This document shows, piece by piece, positions 7,393-18,953 of a stretch of DNA of 56,561 nt. Under the pieces are notes generated by a model, which saw only the letters and a list, made by a program, of their open reading frames with translations, searched no databases and had not been told where the DNA came from. The stretch spans positions 1 through 56,561 of the forward strand of contig JAHFUS010000019.1 of the NCBI GenBank assembly GCA_023264975.1, read 5' to 3'. Positions within the stretch are counted from its first letter, which is position 1; every line of letters begins with the position of its first letter. Source of the stretch: Actinomycetes bacterium. GTDB taxonomy: Bacteria > Actinomycetota > Acidimicrobiia > Acidimicrobiales > GCA-2861595. A program made the position numbers and the translations under genes.

Positions 7393-9177
7393 GTGGCTGC
7401 CACCACGGTGGCGAGGCGGCAACCGGGCGACACGACGGTCTCCCCGCGTGCGCCGTCGCCGGAGGATCGGGACGCCACGCCGGCTCTTCCGGGCGCAGGG
7501 GCACCGGACGCCGGTGCGGGCCCGTTCGGCCCTCTCGCCGTTGCGGCCGCCTTCTTGTTGCCGGTGGCTTTCTCGCCCGAGGTGTACCACGCGTTCTGGG
7601 CGCCCAAGGCGGCGGTCTGCCTGCTCCTGATCGGGCCAGGGCTGGTGGCCCTCGCCCACCTGGTGCGCCGGCGCGATCGAGCAGCGATGCTCGCTGCGCT
7701 GTTCCTGGGCTCGGCCGCCGTCTCGACGATCCTCTCCGGCAGCGGTGCCGTCGGGCTCACGGGGGCGCCCAACCTCGGCACCGGCCTGGGTTTCGTGGCC
7801 GCGGTGGTGGGGGCATGGGCACTCGGCGTCACATCGGGCGAGCAGCGCCGGCGCCAGATCGCCATGGCCTTCGTCGCCGCCGCCGTCGTCAACGCCGTCG
7901 TGGCCCTCCTCCAGGCCCGGGATCTCGTCCCTATTGTCTTGGAAAGCCCGGGGCGCTCATTCGGCCTCATGGGCAACCCGGTGTACCTGGGTGCGCTCGT
8001 GGCGGCGGCCGCGTGGGTTGTCGCCCGGCGGGTGGGCAGGGAAGGGCGCTCGTTCGTGTGGCTCGGCCCCCTCGTCCTGCTGGCCGGCGCCGCCCAGCTG
8101 TCGGGTGGACGGTCGGCCGTGGGCCTGACCGTGCTGGCGGCGGTGGCAGCGCTACGCGGCGCCGGGTGGCGGCGGGGAGCAGCCCTCCTGGCCGCAGTCG
8201 CCGTCGGGTTCCTGGTGGCTCCCATGTGGGCGGGCGGCGGCGCCGTCACCGGCGTGGGCCGTTCGGTCGGGGCGGAGGCGGGCTCCCAGTTCGGCACCCG
8301 CCTCGGGTTCTGGAAGATCGGCGCCGAGGCCGTCGCCGAACGACCGGTGCTCGGCTGGGGACCCGGTCGCTTCGAAGCGGCCACCTCACCGCGGTCCACC
8401 GTCGCGGTCAGCGAGGGCGGCGTGAACGTGTTCAAGGACGCCCACAACTGGGTGGTCGAGTACGGGGTCACGACCGGCCTCGTCGGACTGGCCCTCCTGG
8501 TGGGGTGGCTGGTCGTGGCCGGCCGCGCTGCCTCCGGCCCGCTGGCCGGCATGGCCGCTTTGGTGGGCCTGTTCATGCTCGTCGAACCACAGTCGGTGGG
8601 GCTGACCCCCCTCGCCCTCCTCGCCCTTGGCGCGTCGAGGCGAGAGCAGGCCGGCCCCCTGTCACAGGGCCGGGGCTGGCTGGTCGGCGCCGCCCTGGGC
8701 CTGGCCGCCGGCGTGGTGGCCGCCGGGGTGTTCCTCGGGGGCGAGGCGTTCCTCCACCAGGGGGCGCTGAACTCCTCGCCCGACAGGATCGAACGAGGAG
8801 CGGCGCTCCTGCCCGCCTGGGCCGACGTCTCCCGCCTCGGTGCCCGCACTGCTTCCTTCGCCGGGCTCCACTCCGACGAGTACCGGGCGCGCGCGCTGTC
8901 CCTGGCCCGCCAGGCGACCCGGCGGGAGCCCTCGGACCCGGCGGCATGGTCGTACCTCGCCAGGCTCGAGTTGCTCTGGGGTACCGACCCGGGTGCGGCG
9001 CAGGCCGTCGACCGGACGCTCGAGCGCAACCCGTGGTACGGCGAGGCACTGGTGAGCAGCGCCGCCCTCGGCGAGCGCACCGGCGACGAAGCGCGCCGGG
9101 CTGACGCCTGCGACCGTCTCCGCACGCTCGGCCAGCCCCCCCGGGTGTGCAGGGGCGCTGCGGCGGCGAAGCGCTGA
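7393..9177 (+). CDS. O-antigen ligase / Wzy-like membrane protein with C-terminal TPR-like region
   Basis: 594 residues from GTG 7393 (GTG 7408 also possible). After a 40-residue Pro/Ala-rich cytoplasmic start come about ten hydrophobic segments (first around residue 45, last around 440-460). A large loop contains FKDAHNWVVEYGVTTGL, the His-bearing signature of the Wzy_C/O-antigen ligase family. Residues from about 485 form a soluble helical tail (RRALS-like repeats, WSYLARLELLW, ERNPWYGEAL) resembling TPRs. Such proteins join or polymerise lipid-linked glycans at the membrane. It starts 11 nt after nusB but is functionally unrelated. The substrate cannot be named. Confidence 0.75.
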   Translation: MAATTVARRQPGDTTVSPRAPSPEDRDATPALPGAGAPDAGAGPFGPLAVAAAFLLPVAFSPEVYHAFWAPKAAVCLLLIGPGLVALAHLVRRRDRAAMLAALFLGSAAVSTILSGSGAVGLTGAPNLGTGLGFVAAVVGAWALGVTSGEQRRRQIAMAFVAAAVVNAVVALLQARDLVPIVLESPGRSFGLMGNPVYLGALVAAAAWVVARRVGREGRSFVWLGPLVLLAGAAQLSGGRSAVGLTVLAAVAALRGAGWRRGAALLAAVAVGFLVAPMWAGGGAVTGVGRSVGAEAGSQFGTRLGFWKIGAEAVAERPVLGWGPGRFEAATSPRSTVAVSEGGVNVFKDAHNWVVEYGVTTGLVGLALLVGWLVVAGRAASGPLAGMAALVGLFMLVEPQSVGLTPLALLALGASRREQAGPLSQGRGWLVGAALGLAAGVVAAGVFLGGEAFLHQGALNSSPDRIERGAALLPAWADVSRLGARTASFAGLHSDEYRARALSLARQATRREPSDPAAWSYLARLELLWGTDPGAAQAVDRTLERNPWYGEALVSSAALGERTGDEARRADACDRLRTLGQPPRVCRGAAAAKR

Positions 9178-9370
9178 CAGCCGCTGTCCGAGGCATCACC
9201 ACGGCTGTACAAGGCGACGTCGAAGCGCTCGACGGCCGTCTCGGCCGGGCCGCCGGCGTCCTTGTCGGGTCACCGAGACAACCGACGTCGTCGGCGCCGC
9301 CGTCGTGGCGATGGCCCGTGGCGGCGACGTCATCTTGACCTCGGACCTGCTGGGCCCCGTCGCTCCGGCT
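9165..9370 (+). pseudogene. Decayed PIN-domain (VapC-like) gene fragment
   Basis: Two frames in tandem read like the C-terminal half of a PIN nuclease. The first frame (up to about 9265) gives GDVEALDGRLGRAAGVLVG. A different frame (about 9266-9345) then gives VTETTDVVGAAVVAMARGGD followed by VILTSDL. The pattern DVVDAA...GDxxLTSD is the conserved C-terminal core of VapC toxins, so the parts belong together across a frameshift near 9266. The N-terminal acidic half is absent, and the remnant runs into the end of the upstream gene. No antitoxin was seen. Interpreted as a dead toxin remnant; the promoter of the pyr operon now lies in or beside its tail. Confidence 0.5.
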
Positions 9371-9416
9371 GGGCGTCGGGGGACACGTGGGGATCGTTCC
9401 GGTCCGACCGACCTGC

Positions 9417-9422
9417 TACGGT
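9417..9422 (+). promoter_or_regulatory. Putative -10 box of the pyr operon
   Basis: TACGGT, about 11 nt before the PyrR-binding hairpin, which would place the transcription start around 9429 and the hairpin at the extreme 5' end of the mRNA. No convincing -35 box. Confidence 0.45.
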
Positions 9423-9432
9423 CAACCCCTGA

Positions 9433-11049
<1,617 letters not shown>

Positions 11050-11060
<11 letters not shown>

Positions 11061-12339
11061 CCCCACACTGCTCATCCGCGGCGGCACGGTGGTCGACGCC
11101 ACCGGCACCCGCCGGGCCGACGTGCTCGTGGCCGGCGGCCGGGTGGCGGCGGTGGGCGACGACCTCGACGCCCCCGGGGCCCAGGTGCTCGACGCCGGCG
11201 GTTGTCTGGTGGCGCCTGGCCTGGTCGACCTCCACGCCCACCTCCGCGAGCCCGGTCGGGAGGAAGCGGAGACGGTCGAGACCGGCGCCCGGGCCGCCGC
11301 CCTCGGCGGCTACACCGCCATCGTGGCCATGCCCAACACCGAGCCGGCCATCGACTCGGCCGCCGTCGTCCGCCAGGTGCTGGACCTGGGCGCCACCGCC
11401 CCGTGCGACGTGCGGGTTGCGGGCGCCATTACCGTCGGCCGGGCCGGAAAGGCGCTGGCGCCCATGGCCGAGATGGCGGCGCTCGGCGTGCGCCTGTTCA
11501 CCGACGACGGCGCCGGCGTGCAGGACGCCCGCCTGATGCGCCGTGCCCTCGAGTACGCATCGGCCCTCGACGTGACGCTGGCCCAGCACTGCGAGGACGA
11601 GGCCCTCGCCGCCGGCGGCCACATGCACGAGGGGGAGTGGTCGAGCCGGCTCGGCCTGCCCGGAATCCCGGCCGAGGCCGAGGAGCTCATGGTTGCCCGA
11701 GATATCGCCCTGTGCCGGCTCACCGGCGCCCGGGCCCACTTCCTCCACCTCTCCACCGCCGGGTCGCTCGAGCTGGTGGCGGCGGCCAAGGCGGCCGGGC
11801 TACCCGTGACGGCCGAGGTGGCGCCCCACCACTTCACCCTCACGCACGCCGAGGTGGCCGGCTACGACCCGGTGTACAAGGTGAACCCGCCGCTGCGCAC
11901 CGCCGCCGACGTGGCCGCCGTGAAGGCGGCGCTGGCCGCCGGCGTGGTCGACGCCATCGCCACCGACCACGCACCCCACGCCCCGGAGGCCAAGGAGGCG
12001 CCGTTCGACCAGGCGCCGCCCGGCATGCTGGGCCTGGAGACGGCCCTCGCCCTCGCCCTCGGTGAGCTCGACCTTCCGGTCGAGCGGGTCCTTGCGTTGC
12101 TGTCCTGGCAACCGGCCGCCATCGCCGGCCTCGCCGGCGAGCACGGCGGTCCGATCGCCGAGGGGGCGGCAGCCAACCTGTGCGTCGTCGATCCGGCCGC
12201 CGCCTGGGTCGTCGAGCCCGACCTGCTGGCTAGCCGCAGCCGGAACACGCCCTATGGCGGCCGCAAGCTGCGCGGTCGCGTCCGCCACACCATCCTCCGG
12301 GGGGAGCCCGTCGTGATCGATTTCGAGGCCCAACGATGA
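11050..12339 (+). CDS. pyrC: Dihydroorotase, class I
   Basis: Zinc enzyme cyclising carbamoyl-aspartate to dihydroorotate. 429 residues, typical of class I (PyrC of Gram-positives, not the short E. coli type). The metal site DLHAHLREPG is near residue 60; further His ligands are in LAQHCEDEA and LHLSTAGS, and the catalytic Asp in AIATDHAPH. The TTG start at 11050 overlaps the end of pyrB and is preceded by GGGGCAGG; no ATG or GTG lies at a suitable place. It forms one transcription unit with pyrR and pyrB. Confidence 0.95.
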
Positions 12340-12363
12340 CCCACACCCAGCCCTCCGCCGGTG

Positions 12364-12413
12364 GTTCTGGTCACGGAAATCGACCGCCCGCGGTCGGTTT
12401 CCGTGACCAGAAC
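12364..12413. repeat. 50-bp hairpin repeat, family copy A
   Basis: Arms of 23 bases, 12364-12386 (GTTCTGGTCACGGAAATCG plus ACCG) and 12391-12413, pair fully except for one T/G wobble around a 4-nt loop. It sits between pyrC and carA inside the pyr operon. It is almost the same as copy C at 53319-53368, 41 kb away, and related to copies at 26371, 40199 and 40821. There is no T run after it. Confidence 0.85.
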
Positions 12414-12427
12414 GGGGGGAGGGGCCG

Positions 12428-13519
12428 ATGAGCGCCTCCGAGGCGCGCCAGGACGCGCTGCTGGTGCTGGCCGATGGCACCACGTTCGAGGGCGAGTCGT
12501 TCGGCGCTGTGCCCGACAACGGCGTGACCACCGGCGAGGCCGTGTTCAACACGGTGATGTCGGGCTACCAGGAAGTCATCACCGACCCGAGCTATGCCGG
12601 CCAGGTGATCGCCTTCACCTACCCGCACATCGGCAACTACGGCGTCACCGCCGACGACGACGAGAGCGCCCGCCCGTTCTGCAGGGGGGTGGTGGTGCGC
12701 GACCTGGCGCGGCGGCCCAGCAACTGGCGCTCCACCGAGTCCCTCGACGACTTCCTGGTCCGCACGGGTGTGGCCGGCATCACGCGCGTGGACACCCGCC
12801 GCCTCACCCGCCACCTGCGCGAGGCCGGTTCCATGGCGTGCGCCTTCGGTACGGCGGACGAGACCACGCTCAAGCAGGCGGCGGCGGACGAGCCGGGCAC
12901 CGATGGCATCGACCTGGTGGCCGGCGTGAGCACCGTCGAGCCCTACCGGGTCGGCACGGGCCGGCTCAACGTGGTGGCCTACGACTTCGGCATCAAGCGC
13001 ACCATGCTGCGTCACCTGGGCGACATCGCCACGGTCGACGTGGTGCCGGCGGCCACGCCGGCGGCAGACGTGCTGGCCCGCAACCCCGACGGCGTGTTCC
13101 TGTCGAACGGGCCCGGGGACCCAGGCGCCGTTGACTATGCCATTCGGGCCATTGCCGACTTGTTGGGCAACGTGCCGGTGTTCGGCATCTGCCTCGGCCA
13201 CCAGCTGCTCGGGGCTGCCCTCGGGGGCGAGACCTACAAGCTCAAGTTCGGCCATCACGGCGGCAACCACCCGGTCCGCCGCCTGGCCACGGGGGCGGTG
13301 GAGATCACCAGCCAGAACCACAACTACGCGGTCCGGGAGGGCTCGCTGGAGACGGCCGACGTGACGCACGTCAACCTCAACGACGGTGTGGTGGAAGGCC
13401 TGCGCTGCCGGGACGCAGCCGCTTTCAGCGTGCAGTACCACCCCGAAGCGGCCCCCGGCCCGCACGACGCCCGGTACCTCTTCACCCAGTTCGAGGAGCT
13501 GATGCACCGTGGCTCGTAG
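12428..13519 (+). CDS. carA: Carbamoyl-phosphate synthase small (glutaminase) subunit
   Basis: Class I glutamine amidotransferase supplying ammonia to CarB. 363 residues. An N-terminal CarA-specific domain (about 1-170) contains [15 protein letters not shown]. The C-terminal GATase has the nucleophile Cys in [11 protein letters not shown] and the His/Glu pair in [13 protein letters not shown]. The ATG has a strong ribosome site (GGGGAGGGG, 12414-12424), notable because the genes around it rely on overlaps. This suggests translation restarts here after hairpin copy A. Overlaps carB by 11 nt. Confidence 0.97.
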   Translation: MSASEARQDALLVLADGTTFEGESFGAVPDNGVTTGEAVFNTVMSGYQEVITDPSYAGQVIAFTYPHIGNYGVTADDDESARPFCRGVVVRDLARRPSNWRSTESLDDFLVRTGVAGITRVDTRRLTRHLREAGSMACAFGTADETTLKQAAADEPGTDGIDLVAGVSTVEPYRVGTGRLNVVAYDFGIKRTMLRHLGDIATVDVVPAATPAADVLARNPDGVFLSNGPGDPGAVDYAIRAIADLLGNVPVFGICLGHQLLGAALGGETYKLKFGHHGGNHPVRRLATGAVEITSQNHNYAVREGSLETADVTHVNLNDGVVEGLRCRDAAAFSVQYHPEAAPGPHDARYLFTQFEELMHRGS

Positions 13520-16500
13520 GACGGACATCGAGTCGATCCTCATCATCGGCTCGGGGCCCATCGTCATCGGCCAGGCGTCAGAGTTCGACTACTCGGGCAC
13601 CCAGGCGTGCCGGGTCCTGCGGGAGGAGGGCTACCGGGTGATCCTGGCCAACTCCAACCCGGCCACGATCATGACCGACCCCGATTTCGCCGACCGCACG
13701 TACATCGAGCCGCTCAGCGTCGACGTGCTGGCCGCCATCATCGAGCGCGACCGGCCTGACGCCGTGCTCCCCACCCTCGGCGGGCAGACGGCCCTGAACC
13801 TGGCCATCGCCCTGCACGAGCGGGGCGTCCTCGAGCAGTTCGGCGTGGAGATGATCGGCGCCAAGCCCGATGCCATAGCCACAGCGGAGAACCGCGACAA
13901 GTTCAAGGCGGCCATGACCGAGATCGGCCTGGCCGTGCCGCCCTCGGGCTTCGCCTACAACCTCGACGAGGCGATGGCGGTCGGAGCGGACATCGGATTC
14001 CCCCTCATCATCCGCCCGTCGTACATCCTGGGCGGGGCCGGCACCGGCATCGCCGCCGACGAGGACGACCTTCGCACCATGGCCGCCGCCGGCCTGACTG
14101 CCAGCCCCGTGAGCGAGATCCTTATCGAGCGCTCCATCGCCGGGTGGAAGGAGTACGAGCTCGAGGTCATGCGCGACCGGGCGGACAACTGCGTGGTCGT
14201 CTGCTCCATCGAGAACGTCGACCCCATGGGTGTGCACACCGGCGACTCCATCACCGTGGCGCCCGCCCAGACACTGTCGGACGTGGAGTACCAGGTCATG
14301 CGCGACGCCGCCTTCGCCTGCATCCGCCGCATCGGGGTGGAGACGGGCGGCTCCAACATCCAGTTCGCCATCAACCCGGGGAACGGGGAGATGGTCGTGA
14401 TCGAGATGAACCCCCGGGTCAGCCGGTCGAGTGCCCTCGCTTCCAAGGCCACCGGGTTCCCCATCGCCAAGATCGCCGCCCGGCTGGCCGTTGGCTACAC
14501 CCTTGACGAGATCGCCAACGACATCACCCGCAAGACGCCGGCCTGCTTCGAGCCCACCATCGACTACGTGGTCACCAAGATCCCCCGGTGGGCGTTCGAG
14601 AAGTTCCCCGGCACGCCCGACGTGCTGGGCACGCGCATGCAGTCGGTGGGCGAGGCCATGGCCATCGGCCGCACCTTTCCCGAGTCGCTGCAGAAGGGGC
14701 TGCGGTCCCTGGAGCACGGCCGCCTGGGCCTCAACTGCGACCCGGGCGAGACCGCCCTCGACGGGGTGGATGACGACGACCTGGTGCGCCGGGCCGCCCT
14801 GGCCACTCCCGATCGGCCCTTCCAACTGGAGGCGGCCCTGCGGCGGGGGATCACGGTGGAGCGCCTGGCCGCCGCCACCCGGGTGGACCCTTGGTTCCTC
14901 GACCAGATCTCTCTGGTGGTGGAGGAGCGGGCCCGCCTCGAGGCATCGTCGCTCGACACCATGGACCGGCGGTCCTGGCGGCGGGCCAAGCGGCTCGGCT
15001 TCGGCGACGCCCAGCTGGCCTGGCTGTGGGGCGTGGAGGAGACGGCGGTGCGGGCGGCCCGCCTGGCCGCCGGGGTGAAGGCCACGTTCAAGACGGTGGA
15101 CACGTGCGGCGCCGAGTTCGAGGCGGCCACGCCGTACCACTACTCCACCTACGAGGACGACGACGAGGTCACCGCGTCGGACCGCCGCAAGGTCATCATC
15201 CTCGGCTCGGGGCCCAACCGGATCGGGCAGGGGATCGAGTTCGACTACTGCTGCGTGCACGCCAGCTTCGCTCTGCGCGACGCCGGCTTCGAGACGATCA
15301 TGGTGAACTGCAACCCCGAGACGGTGTCGACCGACTACGACACCAGCGACCGCCTGTACTTCGAGCCGCTCACCCGCGAGGACGTGTTTAATGTCATCGA
15401 GGCCGAGCAGGCCAGCGGCGAGGTGGCCGGCGTAATCGTGGCCCTCGGGGGCCAGACCCCACTGAAGCTGGCCGGCCTGCTGCCAGAGGGGATGGTGCTC
15501 GGCACCAGCCCGCAGTCGATCGACCTGGCCGAGGACCGCGAGCGGTGGAACGACCTGTGCGCCCGCCTGGCCATCCCCCAGCCCGCCGGCGGCACGGCCG
15601 TCACCGTGGACGCAGCGCTGGAGATCGTCGACCGCATCGGGTACCCGGCGCTCATCCGTCCCAGCTACGTGCTCGGGGGGCGGGCCATGGAGATCGTGTA
15701 CGACGCCGAGGGGCTGCGCCGGGCCATGGACGCCATGGCCGGTTTCGGCTCGCTCGGACGGGAGGGCGGCCTATCGGCCGAGCGGCCGGTGCTGGTGGAC
15801 TCGTTCCTGGAGGACGCCGTCGAGGTCGACGTCGACGCCGTGCGCGACGCCACCGGCGACGTGATCATCGGCGGCGTCATGGAGCACGTCGAGGAGGCCG
15901 GCGTGCACTCGGGCGACTCGGCCTGCGTGATCCCGCCGCCCACGCTGCCCCGGTCCGTGATCGACGTCATCGAGGGTCACACCCGCGACATTGCGGCGGC
16001 CCTCGACGTACGGGGCCCGCTCAATGTCCAGTACGCGGTGAAGAAGGACCAGGTGTACGTGATCGAGGCCAACCCCCGGGCCAGCCGCACCGTGCCCTTC
16101 GTTTCCAAGGCCACGGGCGTTCCGCTGGCCAAGGTGGCGGCCCGGGTCATGGCCGGCGCCACGCTGGCCGACCTGCGGGCCGAGGGCCTGCTGCGCGACC
16201 CGGTCGACGGTGGCCACGTGAGCGTGAAGGAGGCGGTGCTGCCGTTCAGCCGGTTCCCGGACGTCGACACCATCCTCGGCCCCGAGATGCGCTCGACGGG
16301 CGAGGTCATGGGCATCGACACCACGTTCGGCCTGGCATTCGCCAAGAGCCAGATCGCGGCGGGCGACCGCTTGCCCGAGTCGGGCTCGGTGTTCTTCTCA
16401 CTGGCAGGGCGGGACAAGGAGGCGGGCCTGCTGGCAGCTACCCGATTCCTGGAGCTGGGCTTCTCGCTGGCGGCGACATCGGGGACGGCGGCGTTCCTGG

Positions 16501-16808
16501 AGGCGCACGGCGTGCCGGTCGAGACGGTGGTCGAGAAGTTGAGCGACGGCGGCGGCGGGCCGACGGCTGTGGACCTGATCGCCAGCGGCAAGGTGCAGCT
16601 GGTGGTGAACACGCCCCGGGGCCGCGGCCCCCGCGCCGACGGGGCGTACATCCGGACGGCGGCCAATGTGCACGAGGTCCCGTGCCTCACCACCGTCGCT
16701 GCGGCTCGGGCGGCGGCGGCCGGTATCGCCGACTGGGGGGAGCACCGGTTGTCGGTCCGGTCGCTCCAGGAGTTCCTCGAGGGGGACCAGCTACGTCTGC
16801 CCCTGTAG
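13509..16808 (+). CDS. carB: Carbamoyl-phosphate synthase large subunit
   Basis: Makes carbamoyl phosphate from bicarbonate, ammonia and two ATP, for both UMP and arginine synthesis. 1099 residues, full length. Two homologous ATP-grasp halves are visible: the first begins [20 protein letters not shown], the second at about residue 560 with [20 protein letters not shown]. The oligomerisation region lies between them, and the last 150 residues are the methylglyoxal-synthase-like allosteric domain ([17 protein letters not shown]). The GTG start lies inside the end of carA. Frame is intact throughout. Confidence 0.98.
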   Translation: MARRTDIESILIIGSGPIVIGQASEFDYSGTQACRVLREEGYRVILANSNPATIMTDPDFADRTYIEPLSVDVLAAIIERDRPDAVLPTLGGQTALNLAIALHERGVLEQFGVEMIGAKPDAIATAENRDKFKAAMTEIGLAVPPSGFAYNLDEAMAVGADIGFPLIIRPSYILGGAGTGIAADEDDLRTMAAAGLTASPVSEILIERSIAGWKEYELEVMRDRADNCVVVCSIENVDPMGVHTGDSITVAPAQTLSDVEYQVMRDAAFACIRRIGVETGGSNIQFAINPGNGEMVVIEMNPRVSRSSALASKATGFPIAKIAARLAVGYTLDEIANDITRKTPACFEPTIDYVVTKIPRWAFEKFPGTPDVLGTRMQSVGEAMAIGRTFPESLQKGLRSLEHGRLGLNCDPGETALDGVDDDDLVRRAALATPDRPFQLEAALRRGITVERLAAATRVDPWFLDQISLVVEERARLEASSLDTMDRRSWRRAKRLGFGDAQLAWLWGVEETAVRAARLAAGVKATFKTVDTCGAEFEAATPYHYSTYEDDDEVTASDRRKVIILGSGPNRIGQGIEFDYCCVHASFALRDAGFETIMVNCNPETVSTDYDTSDRLYFEPLTREDVFNVIEAEQASGEVAGVIVALGGQTPLKLAGLLPEGMVLGTSPQSIDLAEDRERWNDLCARLAIPQPAGGTAVTVDAALEIVDRIGYPALIRPSYVLGGRAMEIVYDAEGLRRAMDAMAGFGSLGREGGLSAERPVLVDSFLEDAVEVDVDAVRDATGDVIIGGVMEHVEEAGVHSGDSACVIPPPTLPRSVIDVIEGHTRDIAAALDVRGPLNVQYAVKKDQVYVIEANPRASRTVPFVSKATGVPLAKVAARVMAGATLADLRAEGLLRDPVDGGHVSVKEAVLPFSRFPDVDTILGPEMRSTGEVMGIDTTFGLAFAKSQIAAGDRLPESGSVFFSLAGRDKEAGLLAATRFLELGFSLAATSGTAAFLEAHGVPVETVVEKLSDGGGGPTAVDLIASGKVQLVVNTPRGRGPRADGAYIRTAANVHEVPCLTTVAAARAAAAGIADWGEHRLSVRSLQEFLEGDQLRLPL

Positions 16809-16815
16809 CGCTGCG

Positions 16816-17760
16816 ATGAGGAGCGAGAAGCCGGCGTCGCAGGTCGACCTGACGACCCACGTCGGCTCGGTCCGTCTCCCCAATCCGATCCTCACGGCTT
16901 CGGGGACGTCAGGGCACGGGGCGGAACTTCAGGCCTATTTCCCGCTTTCCGCTCTCGGCGCGGTCGTCGTGAAGTCGCTGTCGGCTGCCTCCTGGGCCGG
17001 GAACCCGGCTCCTCGGGTGCACGAGACCACGGGCGGGATGTTGAACTCGGTGGGGCTGCAGGGGCCAGGGGTCGAGGCGTGGCTCGAGCGGGACCTGCCG
17101 GCCTTGGAGGCGGCTGGGGCCCGGGTCGTGGCGTCGATCTGGGGGACGTCGGTAGAGGCGTACGGGAAGGCGGCGGGGATGTTGGCGGGTGCGCCTTCGT
17201 GCGTCGTCGCCGTCGAGGTGAACCTCTCGTGCCCGAATGTGGAGGCTCGAAGGTCGGTCTTCGCGCATTCGGTTTCTGCGACCTCCGAGGCGATTGCTGC
17301 TACAGCTTCTTGTGGGCTGCCCCGGTGGGCGAAGTTGAGCCCGAATGTGACGGACCTGACCGAGATCGCCGCGGCCGCGCTCGGGGCAGGAGCGGAGGCG
17401 CTGACGTTGGTCAACACGGTGATGGGGATGGCGATCGACCCGGCGACCGGCCGGCCCCGGCTCGGCAACGGCGGGGGCGGGTTGTCCGGGCCCGCCATCC
17501 ACCCGGTGGCCGTGCGGGCGGTGTTCGAGTGCCGCGCCGCGTTCGCGGAGGTGCCGATCGTGGGCGTGGGCGGGGTGGCGTCGGGCGAGGACGCGGCCGA
17601 GTTGCTGGTGGCCGGGGCGTCGGCCGTGCAGGTCGGGACGGCCACGTTCGCCGACCCGCGTGCTCCCGTACGTGTGCTGGAGCAGTTTGAACAGTGGTGC
17701 CGGAGTCACAATGTGCCGAGAGTGACAGAGCTGATCGGAGCGTCCCATGTCAGAGGTTGA
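16816..17760 (+). CDS. pyrD: Dihydroorotate dehydrogenase, class 1B-like
   Basis: FMN enzyme oxidising dihydroorotate to orotate. 314 residues. TASGTSGHG begins the barrel, MLNSVGLQGPGVE binds the substrate region, the catalytic Cys lies in VEVNLSCPN, and the FMN-phosphate segments VGVGGVASGEDA and GASAVQVGTA close it. Class 1B enzymes normally need the Fe-S/FAD subunit PyrK, usually encoded next door; no pyrK is here. Codon choice is more relaxed than in its neighbours, with many T- and A-ending codons (clearest at 17220-17340), which may hint at a different history. Starts 7 nt after carB and overlaps pyrF by 14 nt. Confidence 0.92.
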   Translation: MRSEKPASQVDLTTHVGSVRLPNPILTASGTSGHGAELQAYFPLSALGAVVVKSLSAASWAGNPAPRVHETTGGMLNSVGLQGPGVEAWLERDLPALEAAGARVVASIWGTSVEAYGKAAGMLAGAPSCVVAVEVNLSCPNVEARRSVFAHSVSATSEAIAATASCGLPRWAKLSPNVTDLTEIAAAALGAGAEALTLVNTVMGMAIDPATGRPRLGNGGGGLSGPAIHPVAVRAVFECRAAFAEVPIVGVGGVASGEDAAELLVAGASAVQVGTATFADPRAPVRVLEQFEQWCRSHNVPRVTELIGASHVRG

Positions 17761-18499
17761 GACCCTTCCCCGCCGCGGCGCGGATGTGCGGAACCGGTTG
17801 GCCATCGCCCTCGATGTCGACGACCTGGTGGAGGCGACCCGGATCGCCAAGGAGGTGCGGCCCTGGTTCGGCGTGGCCAAGGTGGGCCTCGAGCTCTACA
17901 GCGCGTCAGGGCCCGATGCCGTGGTCGAGATGATCGAGTGCGGCTACCGCGTCTTTCTCGACCTGAAGTTGCACGACATCCCCACCACGGTGCGCCGGGC
18001 CGCCCACGTGGTGGGGGCGCTCGGGGCGTCGTACCTCACACTGCACGCCATCGGCGGCTCGCCCATGCTACGGGCGGGCGTCGAGGGCTTCGCGAACGGC
18101 GCCGGCAACGCCGGGCTGCCGGCTCCCATCGCACTCGCAGTCACCATTCTCACCAGCGACGGCGACGCCCCGCCTCACGTTCTGGGCAAGCGGGTGCGGA
18201 ACGCCGTCGAGTCCGGGTGCCGTGGCCTGGTGTGCGCGGCGAGCGACGTGAAGGAGGCCAAGCAGCTGGGGCCCCGGCTCGTCACCGTCGTGCCCGGCAT
18301 CCGACCGGCCGGCGCCGGCCGCGACGACCAGGTGCGGGTGTCCACGCCCCAGGGTGCACTCGCCGCCGGCGCCGACCTGCTGGTGATCGGGCGGGCCGTG
18401 ACCGCCGCCGCCGACAGGGCCAAGGCGGCCGACTTGCTCGTCGGGCCGCTTTCGCTGGAGCGCCGCTCGCCCGATCGCGACCCCGCCGCCAGGACGTAA
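17747..18499 (+). CDS. pyrF: Orotidine 5'-phosphate decarboxylase
   Basis: Decarboxylates OMP to UMP, the final step of the operon's pathway. 250 residues. The catalytic Asp-Lys-Asp network is in FLDLKLHDIPTTV (Asp72, Lys74, Asp77), and the phosphate-binding VVPGIRPAG is near residue 183. The N-terminal ALDVDDLVEA strand is typical of the short bacterial group. The ATG lies within the end of pyrD, so translation is coupled. It is the last gene of the pyr unit; a strong hairpin follows at 18529. Confidence 0.96.
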   Translation: MSEVETLPRRGADVRNRLAIALDVDDLVEATRIAKEVRPWFGVAKVGLELYSASGPDAVVEMIECGYRVFLDLKLHDIPTTVRRAAHVVGALGASYLTLHAIGGSPMLRAGVEGFANGAGNAGLPAPIALAVTILTSDGDAPPHVLGKRVRNAVESGCRGLVCAASDVKEAKQLGPRLVTVVPGIRPAGAGRDDQVRVSTPQGALAAGADLLVIGRAVTAAADRAKAADLLVGPLSLERRSPDRDPAART

Positions 18500-18528
18500 C
18501 CGCGCCCGCTTCGAGCCCACGGCTCGCG

Positions 18529-18564
18529 CCAATGTGGCCAGGCCCGACGGCCTGACCACATTGG
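18529..18564. terminator. Bidirectional hairpin between pyrF and a convergent small gene
   Basis: 16-base arms CCAATGTGGCCAGGCC (18529-18544) and 18549-18564 pair with one mismatch around loop CGAC. It lies between the ends of two convergent genes and could stop transcription from both sides, though no T run follows. Confidence 0.6.
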
Positions 18565-18575
18565 TTCGGGAAGGG

Positions 18576-18734
18576 CTACTTGCAGGGATTCTTGCGGACT
18601 TCCGGGCCGTACGTGTGGCCGTCGTGCTTGTCCGGGGGGCCGCAGTCGTGGTTGGCGAATGCGTTCGTCGGTGCGATGACGACCATGACTGCTGCAATGA
18701 GCACTCCGGCCATCACCCGCTTGGCGGTCTTCAA
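18576..18734 (-). CDS. Small secreted Cys/His protein, 52 residues
   Basis: A perfect ribosome site (GAGGAGGT on the minus strand) sits 6 nt before TTG at 18734. The product starts LKTAKRVMAGVLIAAVMVV, a basic tail plus hydrophobic helix, followed by IAPTNAFA and a likely signal-peptidase site AFA/NHD. The predicted mature peptide is only about 25 residues (NHDCGPPDKHDGHTYG then PEVRKNPCK), rich in His, Asp and Pro and with two Cys that could form a disulfide. No family was recognised. The signal peptide, start site and terminator make it a credible real gene. It could be a metal-binding, signalling or antimicrobial peptide; none of these is shown. Confidence 0.65.
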   Translation of the reverse strand: MKTAKRVMAGVLIAAVMVVIAPTNAFANHDCGPPDKHDGHTYGPEVRKNPCK

Positions 18735-18940
18735 GGCGCTACCTCCTCTCCCGGGTCGAGAAGAAACGGTTGAAGGAGCGTTCGACCCGCTTGCCGGACC
18801 GGCGCCACCGAACCCGAGGGTAGGCGGCCGGAGATGCGGAACACAGTGCCAAAAGGCCCATGATCCGCATTTCACCCGAGGGCCCGGAGGGGGCGGGCGC
18901 TTGCGCCGGCGCGCCGGAAGACTGGTTCGGGCCGTCGCGC

Positions 18941-18946
18941 TATGGT
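18941..18946 (+). promoter_or_regulatory. -10 box of a leaderless mihF transcript
   Basis: TATGGT ends 7 nt before GTG 18954. That spacing puts the transcription start at or next to the start codon. The 18735-18940 stretch upstream otherwise shows only the ribosome site of the divergent small gene. Confidence 0.6.
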
Positions 18947-18953
18947 GCTCGGC

